Translations under genes and position numbers: made by a program | Notes under the pieces: model-generated | The model's database searches: none | What the model was told of the DNA's origin: nothing | The model's input: the letters and a program-made list of their open reading frames with translations, nothing else | NCBI RefSeq assembly: GCF_029626235.1 | Contig: NZ_JARUBO010000005.1 | Location: 2,264,501 to 2,328,500 of the forward strand | DNA from: Micromonospora sp. WMMD1120 | Lineage (GTDB): Bacteria; Actinomycetota; Actinomycetes; Mycobacteriales; Micromonosporaceae | Direction of reading: 5' to 3' | Length of the DNA: 64,000 nucleotides | In this document: piece after piece, positions 10,500-18,117 of the stretch | How the letters are laid out: the number at the start of each line of letters is the position of its first letter | How positions within the stretch are numbered: the first letter of the stretch is position 1

Positions 10500-11300
10500 A
10501 TGAGTCATCAAGCCTTCGCGGAGATCGTCGCCGACATCGCTGCCGACCTGCCCGACGGTCACCTCGCGGCCTGGTGCAACGTGCTGTCCAACGCGGATGC
10601 TGGGAACGAGGCGGTTGAGGCCGCCCTGATAGACGCGCGGCCCGGTTACGCCATCGCCACCCACGCCCGACGGCTGGTCACAGCATGGCGTACCGAGGCA
10701 TTTGGCCTGCCCGGCGCCGCGCTCGCGTTAGCGCTGCGAACCGCCGCCCTCGTACACCGACAAGCCGTGGCTCACCGGGCCGAGCTGGTTGTTAGCGGAC
10801 CGATCAGCGCCGCCGTACCGGTACGGTTAACCAGCTCGGTCGTGATCGAGGTGATCCGGGCCGCGCGAGCCTCATTGCTCGTGGTCAGCTTCGCCGCGTA
10901 TGGGGTGCCGGAGGTAGTCGCCGAGCTGGTGGCCGCCGCCAGCCGGGGCGTGCAGGTCGATCTCGTTTTGGAAAGCTCGGCCGAGGACGGGGGCACGCTA
11001 CGCGGCTCGTCCGGAGCGTCTGCTGCCTTTCGGAAGTTGGACAGCCAGGCGACCTTCTGGCATTGGCCCGCCCGCACGCGATTCTCAGCTGGTGCCTCCC
11101 GGCCGGCCATGCACGCGAAGATTGTCGCGGCGGACAGCGCCACCGCTTTGGTCAGCAGCTCGAATCTGACTGACCGCGGCCTGTCGGACAACCTGGAGGT
11201 TGGCGTGGTCTTGCACGATCCCGAGGTGGTTCGTCGCCTCGTTCAGCATTTCGCGACCCTGATGATTCCGCGGATCGGCCCGTTAAGACGGCTGCGGTAG
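10500..11300 (+). CDS. drmC: DISARM phospholipase D-like protein DrmC
   Basis: 266 residues with a single phospholipase D-type HKD signature: H205-A-K207 followed by D212, then N222 in an SSNLTDRG stretch, as in PLD nucleases. DrmC is the accessory PLD-family member of DISARM and is reported as dispensable for protection in some systems. The ATG at 10500 is preceded by AGGAGG at 10483-10488. Residues 1-90 are helical and conserved in DrmC; the catalytic fold occupies about 100-260. One HKD per chain implies that an active enzyme would dimerise. It closes the DISARM operon; the sequence downstream is a decayed gene. Confidence 0.88.
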   Translation: MSHQAFAEIVADIAADLPDGHLAAWCNVLSNADAGNEAVEAALIDARPGYAIATHARRLVTAWRTEAFGLPGAALALALRTAALVHRQAVAHRAELVVSGPISAAVPVRLTSSVVIEVIRAARASLLVVSFAAYGVPEVVAELVAAASRGVQVDLVLESSAEDGGTLRGSSGASAAFRKLDSQATFWHWPARTRFSAGASRPAMHAKIVAADSATALVSSSNLTDRGLSDNLEVGVVLHDPEVVRRLVQHFATLMIPRIGPLRRLR

Positions 11301-11408
11301 GCAGGGCCGAGGCCCTGGCTCGGGTGGAGCAAGTCCGAACTGATAAAGCAAGAGATTCGCTACCTGTCCCACATGGACGTTGCCTGCTACGGTAACTGCG
11401 CCGAGTGA

Positions 11409-12916
11409 CGGGCGACGGACGGTCGGCGACCAACAAGTGCGCCTGCCGCGGCTTCATGCGTCCAACACCGCAACGCGATCGAACGACGCTCCCGCCTGGC
11501 GGCGGCCGTGCCAGAAGCTGATTTGTGCGTCTTCCTTCTCTACCAAGACACCGACATGCGTGAGCGGCTCCTCGTCGGCGTCGAGAACCTCCTCGGCCTT
11601 GCCGGCCACCGCCACCGGACCAGTGACGAGTCCTGGCGCTGGCGCACCGACGACTTCACCCTCCGCGTCCATGCACGACAAGTGCCAATCGGCGGCGAAC
11701 TCGGTGACGGCGGCAAGGTCCTAAAAGGCACTACCCACGACCAGGCGGTTGCGCAGCGACGCCAGCAGGTCAAGGCTGCGCTCGACGCGATGGTGGCTAA
11801 CACCGGAGAAACCGCTCGCCTCGCCATCATCGAACTCGAAGGCAAGGACCGCTTCAAAGTTCGAACCACCGATCCGAAATTCGCTATCCGACTCGGCTGC
11901 GCCGACGCCAGAATGGTAAGCCAATTTATCGAGCCTGCGGACGCGCCGAAGAAGGAGGAAGAGGGCAACAATCATCACCGAGCAGAGGCGGCCTGGGAAG
12001 ACGGGTTCCGCCAGCTAGGCATACGCTTCCTGCCAATTCACACCGTGCCGGAAGGTATACCCGACAACCTTACCCAGCTCGCCTTTTGGGTGGTCAAGCG
12101 ACGCGACGATGACACAAACCGGTTCTCCCTGTTCGCGCCCATTGCCCTGCTGATCCGCCCCCACCAAAAGCAGATTCTCGGCAAGGCCCTCGGGATGACC
12201 GAGTGGGTTTCCTATCCGGAGCTGCTTCTCTACCTCGCCGGCATCGACGCAAGTGGCATGCCGCGAACTGAAGCCGAGCAGCAAGCGGAGCTCGCCGGCT
12301 TCATCAGATCCACCATCCGACAGTTCGGCGGTGACCCGACCCTCATCTTGGCGTTGGGAACAAATATCCGTTACCGATGGCCGACCATGCAAAACGCCCA
12401 CATTGCTCACGGCAAGATCGGTTTCGGGGAAGCGCCACCGCAGCGTGCTTCGATTTATGGCAGGAAATTGCGGTTCGCCCGCGTATGCACCAGCGACCGG
12501 CTGGAGACGGCTCAATGGTGGGCTCCAGGAGCTGACGACAGAATTGGATTCTCCAAGGGGCTCTGGACGTTCGACGCTCAAGCGCTTTCGAAGCCAACTG
12601 TTTTCTACAGCACGGTCGGGAAATCCGGCAAGCATACGAAGCTGACCGTTAACGATGCCAAGCTTACATCCCACTACCTTGCGCCCGCTGGTGGTAATGC
12701 TTCCACTGGCGCGGGCGATGAAGCGGCGAGGCCGAGGGTGAGCGGCGCCTTGAAGCCGGTACGGCGCCGCTGCGCCTGCCGCTCATTCTGCATCTTGCCG
12801 CCCTCGCCACCCGATATGCTGTCCCAGCCGAGGATGAGCGCCCCGAAGAGGTTGAGGACGATGACATCGACCAGGAACTGGTCGCCGAACAGCTGACATT
12901 CGACTTTGGCATCTGA
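11409..12916 (+). pseudogene. Truncated, frame-shifted pPIWI-RE (Argonaute-like) gene remnant
   Basis: Resembles the C-terminal PIWI/RNase H-like half of pPIWI-RE proteins, which are about 900-1000 residues long. Visible landmarks are DPKFAIRLGCADARMVSQFI near 11872, a WEDGFRQLG stretch near 11995, an IPDNLTQLAFWVVKR stretch near 12060, RWPTMQNAHI near 12375 and the LRFARV...TAQWWAPG stretch near 12470-12530. The homologous frame is open upstream of the first GTG (11508) back to a stop at 11406-11408 with no good start, so the N-terminal half is gone. Near 12655-12665 coding shifts by +1 (HPTTLRPLVVMLP read in the next frame) and near 12730 shifts again, after which the natural acidic C-terminus (ending LTFDFGI, stop 12914-12916) appears. 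An uninterrupted ORF of 462 codons exists at 11508-12896 but its last 60 codons look like off-frame translation. The family identity rests on remembered motifs, so moderate confidence. Confidence 0.68.
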
Positions 12917-13247
12917 TGACCAATAACCCCCAGCTCGGCGCGATGCCACTCGCCGTGGCCCAGCAAGCACATCGAGGCGCCGAACAACCGATGCAACGTG
13001 ACCACTTCTTCTTTTGGTCGAGCGCTTGGTCGGTTCGTCCAACTGGTCTCGCGGGCGCGGCTCGATGGCTCGGTATAGGCCCTGCTGGTTGTGCTGGCAA
13101 AACTACTCGACCGGCAACGCCTGCCCTACCCCGCCGACGCCCGGCATCAACTCCTGATTGGTAGCGTCCCCCGGACGCTTATCGACTCTCGGGCCCCGGG
13201 AATAGCTGTCCGACAGGCCAGTCCGCCCCAACCATAGGAGGGCGACG
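12917..13247. other. 331-bp gap without a recognisable gene
   Basis: Between the pPIWI-RE remnant and the next gene. A plus-strand ORF of 82 codons (12916-13164) overlaps the remnant stop but has no ribosome site and no family resemblance; composition is less biased than a real high-GC gene. It may be further decayed island DNA. The AGGAGG at 13237-13242 belongs to the next gene. Confidence 0.5.
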
Positions 13248-14207
13248 TTGCCCGACCGCACCCCTGACGACCTGCCGGAAAAGGACGCCCCCACCGGGCA
13301 GGAGGACCCCACCGAGCAGGCAGGGCCCACCGAACAAGATGACCCAGTCGAGGAGACGATTCGGGTAGAGGGCATCGGCGATGCCGGCGTGTCTCTGCCC
13401 AAGTTCAACCTGTTCGCCACCTCGCCTGCATTCACCGCGCTTGCTGACGTGCTTCGAGACAGGCTGCGGGTCGAGCTGCCCGGCAATCTTGTGCCCAAGC
13501 CGGACACATCGGGGTGGCTCACCACCACCACCGTGTTCGGCGACCTGCGGGCAACGCTGGACCGGCTCTTCGACCAGTTGCGGGGCTATCTGCCGCCCAA
13601 CTGGCCGTCCGGTATCGACCGGCACATGGTGGCCACCATCGTTCAGAACGAAGGGCTGCCGCTGGTCTGGGTGCCTCGGCGGGAAATCGTGGAGGAGCTA
13701 TTCGCCGCCACTGACAGGAACGCCCGGATCGGGGTGCTGCTGTCCCATCGGGGCGAGGTGGTAGAGGACTGCCGTGAGGTCCTCGCCGACGTCTCCCACC
13801 CCCGACTGATTAACCAGCTGCCGCTGATAGGGCGGGCCGTTGACGCGTCCGAGGACGGCCACCACGAGGCGGCGCAGGCCCTGGCGGTGGTGGTCACGGA
13901 GACCGTGGTGGCCCGAGCCATACCCGGCAAGTACAAGGCTGTGAAGGATCGGGTGGTGTTCAACCCGAACGGGATGACCGTCGGCGAGGTGCGTCTGCGT
14001 GCGGCGTTAGCCCCAATTGGCATGTTCTACACCGCGTGGTTTCCGAGCTCTGGTGATCCGGCTCCAACGAAGCTGAGCCGGCACGTAACCGTCCACCAAG
14101 CCGATACCAACTACTACACCGCGGAGAACGCGGTGGTGGCGGTGCTGCTGGCCGCGTCTGTAATCCGTGCAGCGCAGGAGATTTACGAGGACGGGATCAC
14201 CGTGTGA
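13248..14207 (+). CDS. Island protein with probable C-terminal HEPN-type RNase domain
   Basis: 319 residues starting at a TTG placed five bases after a perfect AGGAGG (13237-13242). The first 45 residues are acidic, proline- and threonine-rich and probably disordered. The rest is predicted alpha/helical. Near the C-terminus R278-H-V-T-V-H283 fits the R-x4-6-H active-site motif of HEPN RNases, with the polar residue after R that is usual there, and it is followed by a conserved-looking helix (YYTAENAVVAVLLAASVI, then a short acidic end). In many HEPN proteins this arginine-histidine turn precedes exactly such a terminal helix. Location beside DISARM and a pPIWI-RE remnant supports a defence or abortive-infection role, but no partner nucleotidyltransferase is next to it. 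The full-length family is not recognised. Confidence 0.7.
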   Translation: MPDRTPDDLPEKDAPTGQEDPTEQAGPTEQDDPVEETIRVEGIGDAGVSLPKFNLFATSPAFTALADVLRDRLRVELPGNLVPKPDTSGWLTTTTVFGDLRATLDRLFDQLRGYLPPNWPSGIDRHMVATIVQNEGLPLVWVPRREIVEELFAATDRNARIGVLLSHRGEVVEDCREVLADVSHPRLINQLPLIGRAVDASEDGHHEAAQALAVVVTETVVARAIPGKYKAVKDRVVFNPNGMTVGEVRLRAALAPIGMFYTAWFPSSGDPAPTKLSRHVTVHQADTNYYTAENAVVAVLLAASVIRAAQEIYEDGITV

Positions 14208-14635
14208 CTGGTAGCAGGGCGAACGTGTCCGGGCGTGGACCTGTCACCGCCCGCCACCTATATCCATCGCGTGGTCGAACAGCGGCGCCCCGATCCGCAC
14301 CCTCGGTACGCCGCCGCGCTTCGGGCGGCGTCGTCCTCGGTCACCGCACTGACCGGGTCATCCCGGCGATGGATCCGGATCACCACATCCGGCCGCCGCT
14401 CACCGTCATTCGCAGCGCAGCATTCTGTAGCGGACGGCCTGAATCGCCAGAACCCGCATCCGGCTGTCGTACCGCCCAGTCCACCTCGGCGACACTTAAC
14501 CGCATGCAGGACAGACGAGCACCCCACGAGGCGCCCGGTTCCACATAGGATGCTCGACATCAGGCTAATGGGCGAAACCCCGCAGGTGAACCCGCGCATC
14601 TCCTCGATGGATGCCGATGCCGTTTGGCGACACCC

Positions 14636-14677
14636 ATGGATTAAAAGTCCACAGCTCTGCCATTGAGCTAGCGGCCC
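14636..14677 (-). pseudogene. Truncated tRNA-Lys (anticodon TTT), 5' half only
   Basis: Read on the minus strand from 14677: acceptor strand GGGCCGC, then TA, D-stem GCTC / loop AATGGCA / stem GAGC, a T, anticodon stem GTGGA, loop CTTTTAA, stem TCCAT. All stems pair and the anticodon is TTT (Lys). After 14636 the sequence departs: no T-stem, no TTCRA loop and no 3' acceptor strand complementary to GGGCCGC appear within the next 150 bases. The intact 5' end faces the core chromosome and the break faces the defence island, as expected for an integration or deletion scar in a tRNA attachment site. Confidence 0.75.
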
Positions 14678-14814
14678 GCGCGCTCAGGTTACCCGACGGT
14701 GAGCGCCGACGGCGCTCGGCTTCCGGCCGGTCGTCGATGGCTGCGGCTGGTCGGGCCGCCACCACCAGCCGGCGGGAGAGGGGAGAAGCGGGGCTGGGTG
14801 CGGGACTCCGGCCC

Positions 14815-14894
14815 TTGATCGACTCGGGTTTCAGGAACTCGGGCTGTCCGGTCCGCTCGGATGCCCCGACTTTCAGGAAGTCGAGTGGATCAAG
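14815..14894. repeat. 80-bp imperfect palindromic repeat, copy 1
   Basis: Begins TTGATCGACTCG and ends CGAGTGGATCAAG; the two arms of about 35 bp are imperfect inverted repeats with internal GACTTTCAGGAAGTC-type cores. A second copy of equal length is at 52431-52510. It has no coding capacity and looks like a miniature dispersed palindrome (MITE- or REP-like). Confidence 0.8.
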
Positions 14895-14958
14895 CCGCGC
14901 GAGCCGCGCGCCGGGCGGGTGGGCGGTTGAGGCGCTGCTGGGCGGGTACGGGGTCGGC

Positions 14959-16041
14959 ATGCGGATCGTGGTGGTGGGGGCCAGCGGCAACGTCGGCACG
15001 GCCTTGCTGCGCCGGCTGCGTCGCGAGCGGGACGTTCAGGTGGTCGGGGTGGTACGACGGTTGCCGGGTCCGGATGCCGGCGAGCCGTACGACGAGGTGG
15101 AGTGGCACTCCCAGGACATCGGCGCGCCGGGTGCGGCGGAGCGGCTCGCCGGGGTGTTCGCGGGTGCGGACGCGGTGGTGCACCTGGCGTGGCAGATCCA
15201 GCCCAGCCACGACCAGCGGGTGCTGCGCCGGACGAACGTCGACGGCAGTCGGGCGGTGATCGACGCGGTGCTGCGGGCCGGTGTGCCGGCGCTCGTGTAC
15301 GCCTCGTCGGTCGGCACGTACGCGCCCGGCCCGAAGGATCACCCGGTCAGCGAGCGGTGGCCGGCCACCGGGGTGCCCGGTTCGTCGTACAGCGCGCACA
15401 AGGCCGAGGTGGAGTCGCTGCTGGACGGGGTCGAGCGGGAGCATCCGGCGCTGCGGGTGGTGCGGCTGCGACCCGGGTTGGTCTTCCAGCGGGCCGCCGG
15501 TGTGGAGATCACCAGGTATTTTCTCGGCCCGCTGGCCCCGGTGCGCTTGCTGCGCTTCGGTCGGATTCCGCTGGTGCCGGCGAACCGCAGGTTGCGGGTG
15601 CAGGCGGTGCACGCCGACGACCTCGCTGACGCGTACACCAGGGCGGTGTTGGGTGATGTGCGCGGCGCCTTCAATGTCGCCGCGGACCCGGTGCTCACTC
15701 CGGAGCTGGTGGCCCGGCACTTCCACGGGTGGACGGTGCCGGTCGCCGCGCCGGTGCTGCGGGCGGCGGCGGCGCTGAGCTGGCGGGCGCGGTTGCAGCC
15801 GGTGGACGCGGGTTGGGTGGAGCTGGGGCTGAACGTGCCGCTGATGTCCAGCGAACGGGCGGAGACCGAGCTGGGTTGGCAGCCGACGACCACAGCGCTG
15901 ACCGCGCTCCAGGAGCTCTTCGCCGGGATGGCCGACGGCGACCACACGGGCAGCCCGCCACTGTCCGGCGCGCCGAGCCTGCCCGGTCGTCCCGCCGGCC
16001 TGCTGAAGGCCCGCCCGCCGGGCGAGGGCAACCCCTACTGA
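14959..16041 (+). CDS. NAD-dependent epimerase/dehydratase family protein
   Basis: 360 residues, extended short-chain dehydrogenase fold. The ATG at 14959 opens directly into the Rossmann motif GASGNVG (residues 7-13), so longer in-frame extensions are rejected. The catalytic pair is in YSAHK near residue 144, with the upstream serine in YASSVG near 116. C-terminal residues 300-360 are less conserved and end in a proline-rich tail. Substrate is not evident; relatives act on nucleotide sugars or serve as NAD(P)-binding regulators. Stands alone, convergent with the lipoprotein gene next to it. Confidence 0.85.
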   Translation: MRIVVVGASGNVGTALLRRLRRERDVQVVGVVRRLPGPDAGEPYDEVEWHSQDIGAPGAAERLAGVFAGADAVVHLAWQIQPSHDQRVLRRTNVDGSRAVIDAVLRAGVPALVYASSVGTYAPGPKDHPVSERWPATGVPGSSYSAHKAEVESLLDGVEREHPALRVVRLRPGLVFQRAAGVEITRYFLGPLAPVRLLRFGRIPLVPANRRLRVQAVHADDLADAYTRAVLGDVRGAFNVAADPVLTPELVARHFHGWTVPVAAPVLRAAAALSWRARLQPVDAGWVELGLNVPLMSSERAETELGWQPTTTALTALQELFAGMADGDHTGSPPLSGAPSLPGRPAGLLKARPPGEGNPY

Positions 16042-16057
16042 CGGGGAGCCGGCGACG

Positions 16058-17263
16058 TCAGGACAGCTTGGAGCCGGTCACCGTGGGGTTGCGGGCGCCC
16101 AGGAAGAAGATGCCGGGGAAGCCCCGGGTCTCGAACTTGCCGCTGGGATTGCGGCGCAGGGTCGAGTCTTCGATCTTCATAGTGCCGGTGCGGTTGTTGC
16201 TGACGAAGAAGACAGCGCCGCCGCCCTCGTTCGCTCTGTTGTTCTCGACGATCGTGCCGGCGAGCCGGACGGTGAACTCGTTGCCGTCGCAGTAGATCGC
16301 GCCGCCGCTGCCGCCGCCGGGCGTACCGGACTTGGCCGGGTTGGCCCCGTTGCCGATGGCCTCGTTGTGGCTGAACACGCTGTTCAGCACCACCCAGGAG
16401 ACGCCGATGCTGCTCAGCGCGCCCCCGTTGGAGCAGGAGCCGCCCTGGCCGGACGCGCCGCCGAAGGTGCTGCTCACGACGTACACCGGTTTGTTCTCGT
16501 GTTGGCTGAGCACCCGGATGGCCGCGCCGCCCAGGTCCGGGCCGGTACGGTCGCAGCGGTTGCGGACGAAGCGTGAGTTGACCACCTTGAACCGGCCCCC
16601 GCGTACGAAGATCGCCCCACCGCCGCCGCCCTCGACCTTCTCGCCGGTGGAGTTGCCGTCGGCGAAGGTCAGGTTCTGCACGGTGAGCTGCGGGTGGTCC
16701 TGGTTCTGGCAGTGCGAGGTGGTGAAGCCCTGGGCCTGGTCGCAGGTGTTCATGTAGAGGATGCGGCGCTGCCCCTGACCGCTGAGCGTGACCCGGCCGC
16801 CGCCGTCCAGCACCACCTTCGGCCCGTTGGCGTTGCGGACCTTCGCGGTGGCGGTCATCTTGATCGTCACCGGGGCCGGTCCGCAGTTGAACACGATGAC
16901 GCCGCCGGCCGCGACGGCCTTGACGACCGCCGCCGAGGTGCAGCTCGCCGGGGTGCCGGTGCCGATGGTCCGGGTCGGCTTCGAGGTGTCCACCGCCCGC
17001 GCCTCGGCCGGCACCGTGGCACGGCCGTTCGGGTTGCCGGCCGCGAGCACCTTGGCCGCCGGCTTCGGGCTCGCGCTGGCCCCGGGGCCGCCCAGGCCGT
17101 CCCGGGCATCCGGCGCGGCGCTCTGGTCGGCGGTCGTCGGGGCCGTCGCTGCGGCGGACGGACCGGACTGGAACGAGGGCGCCGGGTCGTCGGACGAGCA
17201 GGCGGGCAGGGTCGCGGCGGCGACACCGAGGACGAGTACGGCAGCAAGCGACGTCAGGCGCAC
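16058..17263 (-). CDS. Secreted lipoprotein with right-handed beta-helix repeats
   Basis: 401 residues from a GTG start. The N-terminus has a signal peptide and lipobox (LPAC, Cys about 22), so it should be lipid-anchored outside the membrane. Residues 25-85 are Ala/Pro/Ser-rich linker. The remainder shows the recurring short strands, Asn/Gly-rich turns and phrases such as VLNSVFSHNEA and IVENNRANEGGGAVFF that mark parallel beta-helix proteins of the pectate lyase / polymorphic outer-protein type. Several Cys residues could form disulfides. No catalytic residues can be named; a role in binding or cleaving polysaccharide is an inference. Confidence 0.75.
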   Translation of the reverse strand: MRLTSLAAVLVLGVAAATLPACSSDDPAPSFQSGPSAAATAPTTADQSAAPDARDGLGGPGASASPKPAAKVLAAGNPNGRATVPAEARAVDTSKPTRTIGTGTPASCTSAAVVKAVAAGGVIVFNCGPAPVTIKMTATAKVRNANGPKVVLDGGGRVTLSGQGQRRILYMNTCDQAQGFTTSHCQNQDHPQLTVQNLTFADGNSTGEKVEGGGGGAIFVRGGRFKVVNSRFVRNRCDRTGPDLGGAAIRVLSQHENKPVYVVSSTFGGASGQGGSCSNGGALSSIGVSWVVLNSVFSHNEAIGNGANPAKSGTPGGGSGGAIYCDGNEFTVRLAGTIVENNRANEGGGAVFFVSNNRTGTMKIEDSTLRRNPSGKFETRGFPGIFFLGARNPTVTGSKLS

Positions 17264-17313
17264 CCCGTGATGCTAGGGCGTCTGTCAAAGCCCCGGGCCG
17301 GCCCGACCGCCCG

Positions 17314-18063
17314 TCAGCTGTGCGAGAGCGCGAACGCGGTCAGGAAGCCGGCGACGGTGATCAGGCCGACCAGCAGGTGCGCGTCCTCGAACGCCTCGGG
17401 AACCATGGTGTCGGTGATCATCGCGAGGATCGCGCCGGCGGCCAGCGCCGTGATCCCGGCCAGCACCTCCGGCGGGGCGCCGCCCAGCAGTGTGTTGCCG
17501 AGCAGCGCCGCCACCCCGCTGAGCACCGCGATCCCGGTCCAGAGCAGGAACACGTACCGCCGGGTCCGCCCGGCCTGGCGCATGCCGGCCGCGCTGGACA
17601 GGCCCTCCGGGACGTTACTCAAGAAGACCGCCGCCACCGTGACCAGGCTGACCGTGCCGCCGCTGAGCAGGCTCGCGCCGATCACCACCGATTCCGGTAC
17701 GCCGTCGAGCAGCGCCCCGACGGCGATCGCCGACCCGGACCCGGGCTGCTCCTTCTCGGAGGGCTGCTGGTCACCGGAGCGCTTCCGGTGCCGGGCGCCG
17801 TGCCGGGCGAGCGCCAGGTTGGCCAGTGTGTAGACGAGGGCGCCGCCGGCGGCACCGAGTGCGGTGGGCAGCAGACCGCCCCGCGCGTGCGCCTCGGCGA
17901 TCAACTCGAACGACACGGCGGAGAGCAGCACCCCCGCCCCGAACGCCATGATCGATGCGATGACGCGCTGCGGCACCCGGGCGAACCAGCCGACCGCCGC
18001 GCCGACCAGCAGCGCCGACCCGGCCAGCAGTCCCCACCCACCCGCCTGTAACCACTCCGGCAT
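17314..18063 (-). CDS. ZIP family divalent metal transporter
   Basis: About 249 residues with seven to eight hydrophobic segments separated by a basic, charged cytoplasmic loop (RHRKRSGDQQPSEKEQ region), typical of ZIP zinc/metal uptake proteins. The conserved metal-site helices contain FELIAEAHARGG, and GALLDGVPESVVIG (ZIP helix IV signature with D-G-x-P-E). A second helix carries SNVPEGLSSA, the helix V signature. I use the ATG at 18063 (MPEWLQ) because it precedes the first transmembrane segment closely; an in-frame ATG at 18093 would add ten residues. Probable cytoplasmic membrane importer of zinc or iron. Confidence 0.82.
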   Translation of the reverse strand: MPEWLQAGGWGLLAGSALLVGAAVGWFARVPQRVIASIMAFGAGVLLSAVSFELIAEAHARGGLLPTALGAAGGALVYTLANLALARHGARHRKRSGDQQPSEKEQPGSGSAIAVGALLDGVPESVVIGASLLSGGTVSLVTVAAVFLSNVPEGLSSAAGMRQAGRTRRYVFLLWTGIAVLSGVAALLGNTLLGGAPPEVLAGITALAAGAILAMITDTMVPEAFEDAHLLVGLITVAGFLTAFALSHS

Positions 18064-18117
18064 TCGCCGGACCGTACCCACCGTCGCCGGCACGGCAAAC
18101 CCTGTCGCGAGGAGTGC

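Larger units (their letters stand above)
14208..14958. other. 751-bp island/core junction with no convincing gene
   Basis: Holds the right end of the accessory island, a truncated tRNA-Lys gene (14636-14677, minus strand) and an 80-bp palindromic repeat (14815-14894). Short ORFs on both strands (for example 14204-14548 plus) lack ribosome sites and recognisable domains and are likely spurious or relics. Confidence 0.55.

Noticed and set aside
12916..13164. 82-codon plus-strand ORF after the pPIWI-RE relic
   Set aside because: No ribosome site, no domain, coding bias weak.
14204..14548. Possible small gene overlapping the end of the HEPN-like gene
   Set aside because: Composition Arg/Pro/Ser-rich, no family likeness; the overlapping frame 14235-14666 is equally unconvincing.
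1..14640. Integrase, transposase or toxin-antitoxin genes in the island
   Set aside because: None could be recognised in any frame; mobility is inferred only from the tRNA junction and gene content.
14611..14958. N-terminal extension of the epimerase ORF
   Set aside because: It would run through the tRNA fragment and the palindrome; the Rossmann motif starts right after ATG 14959.
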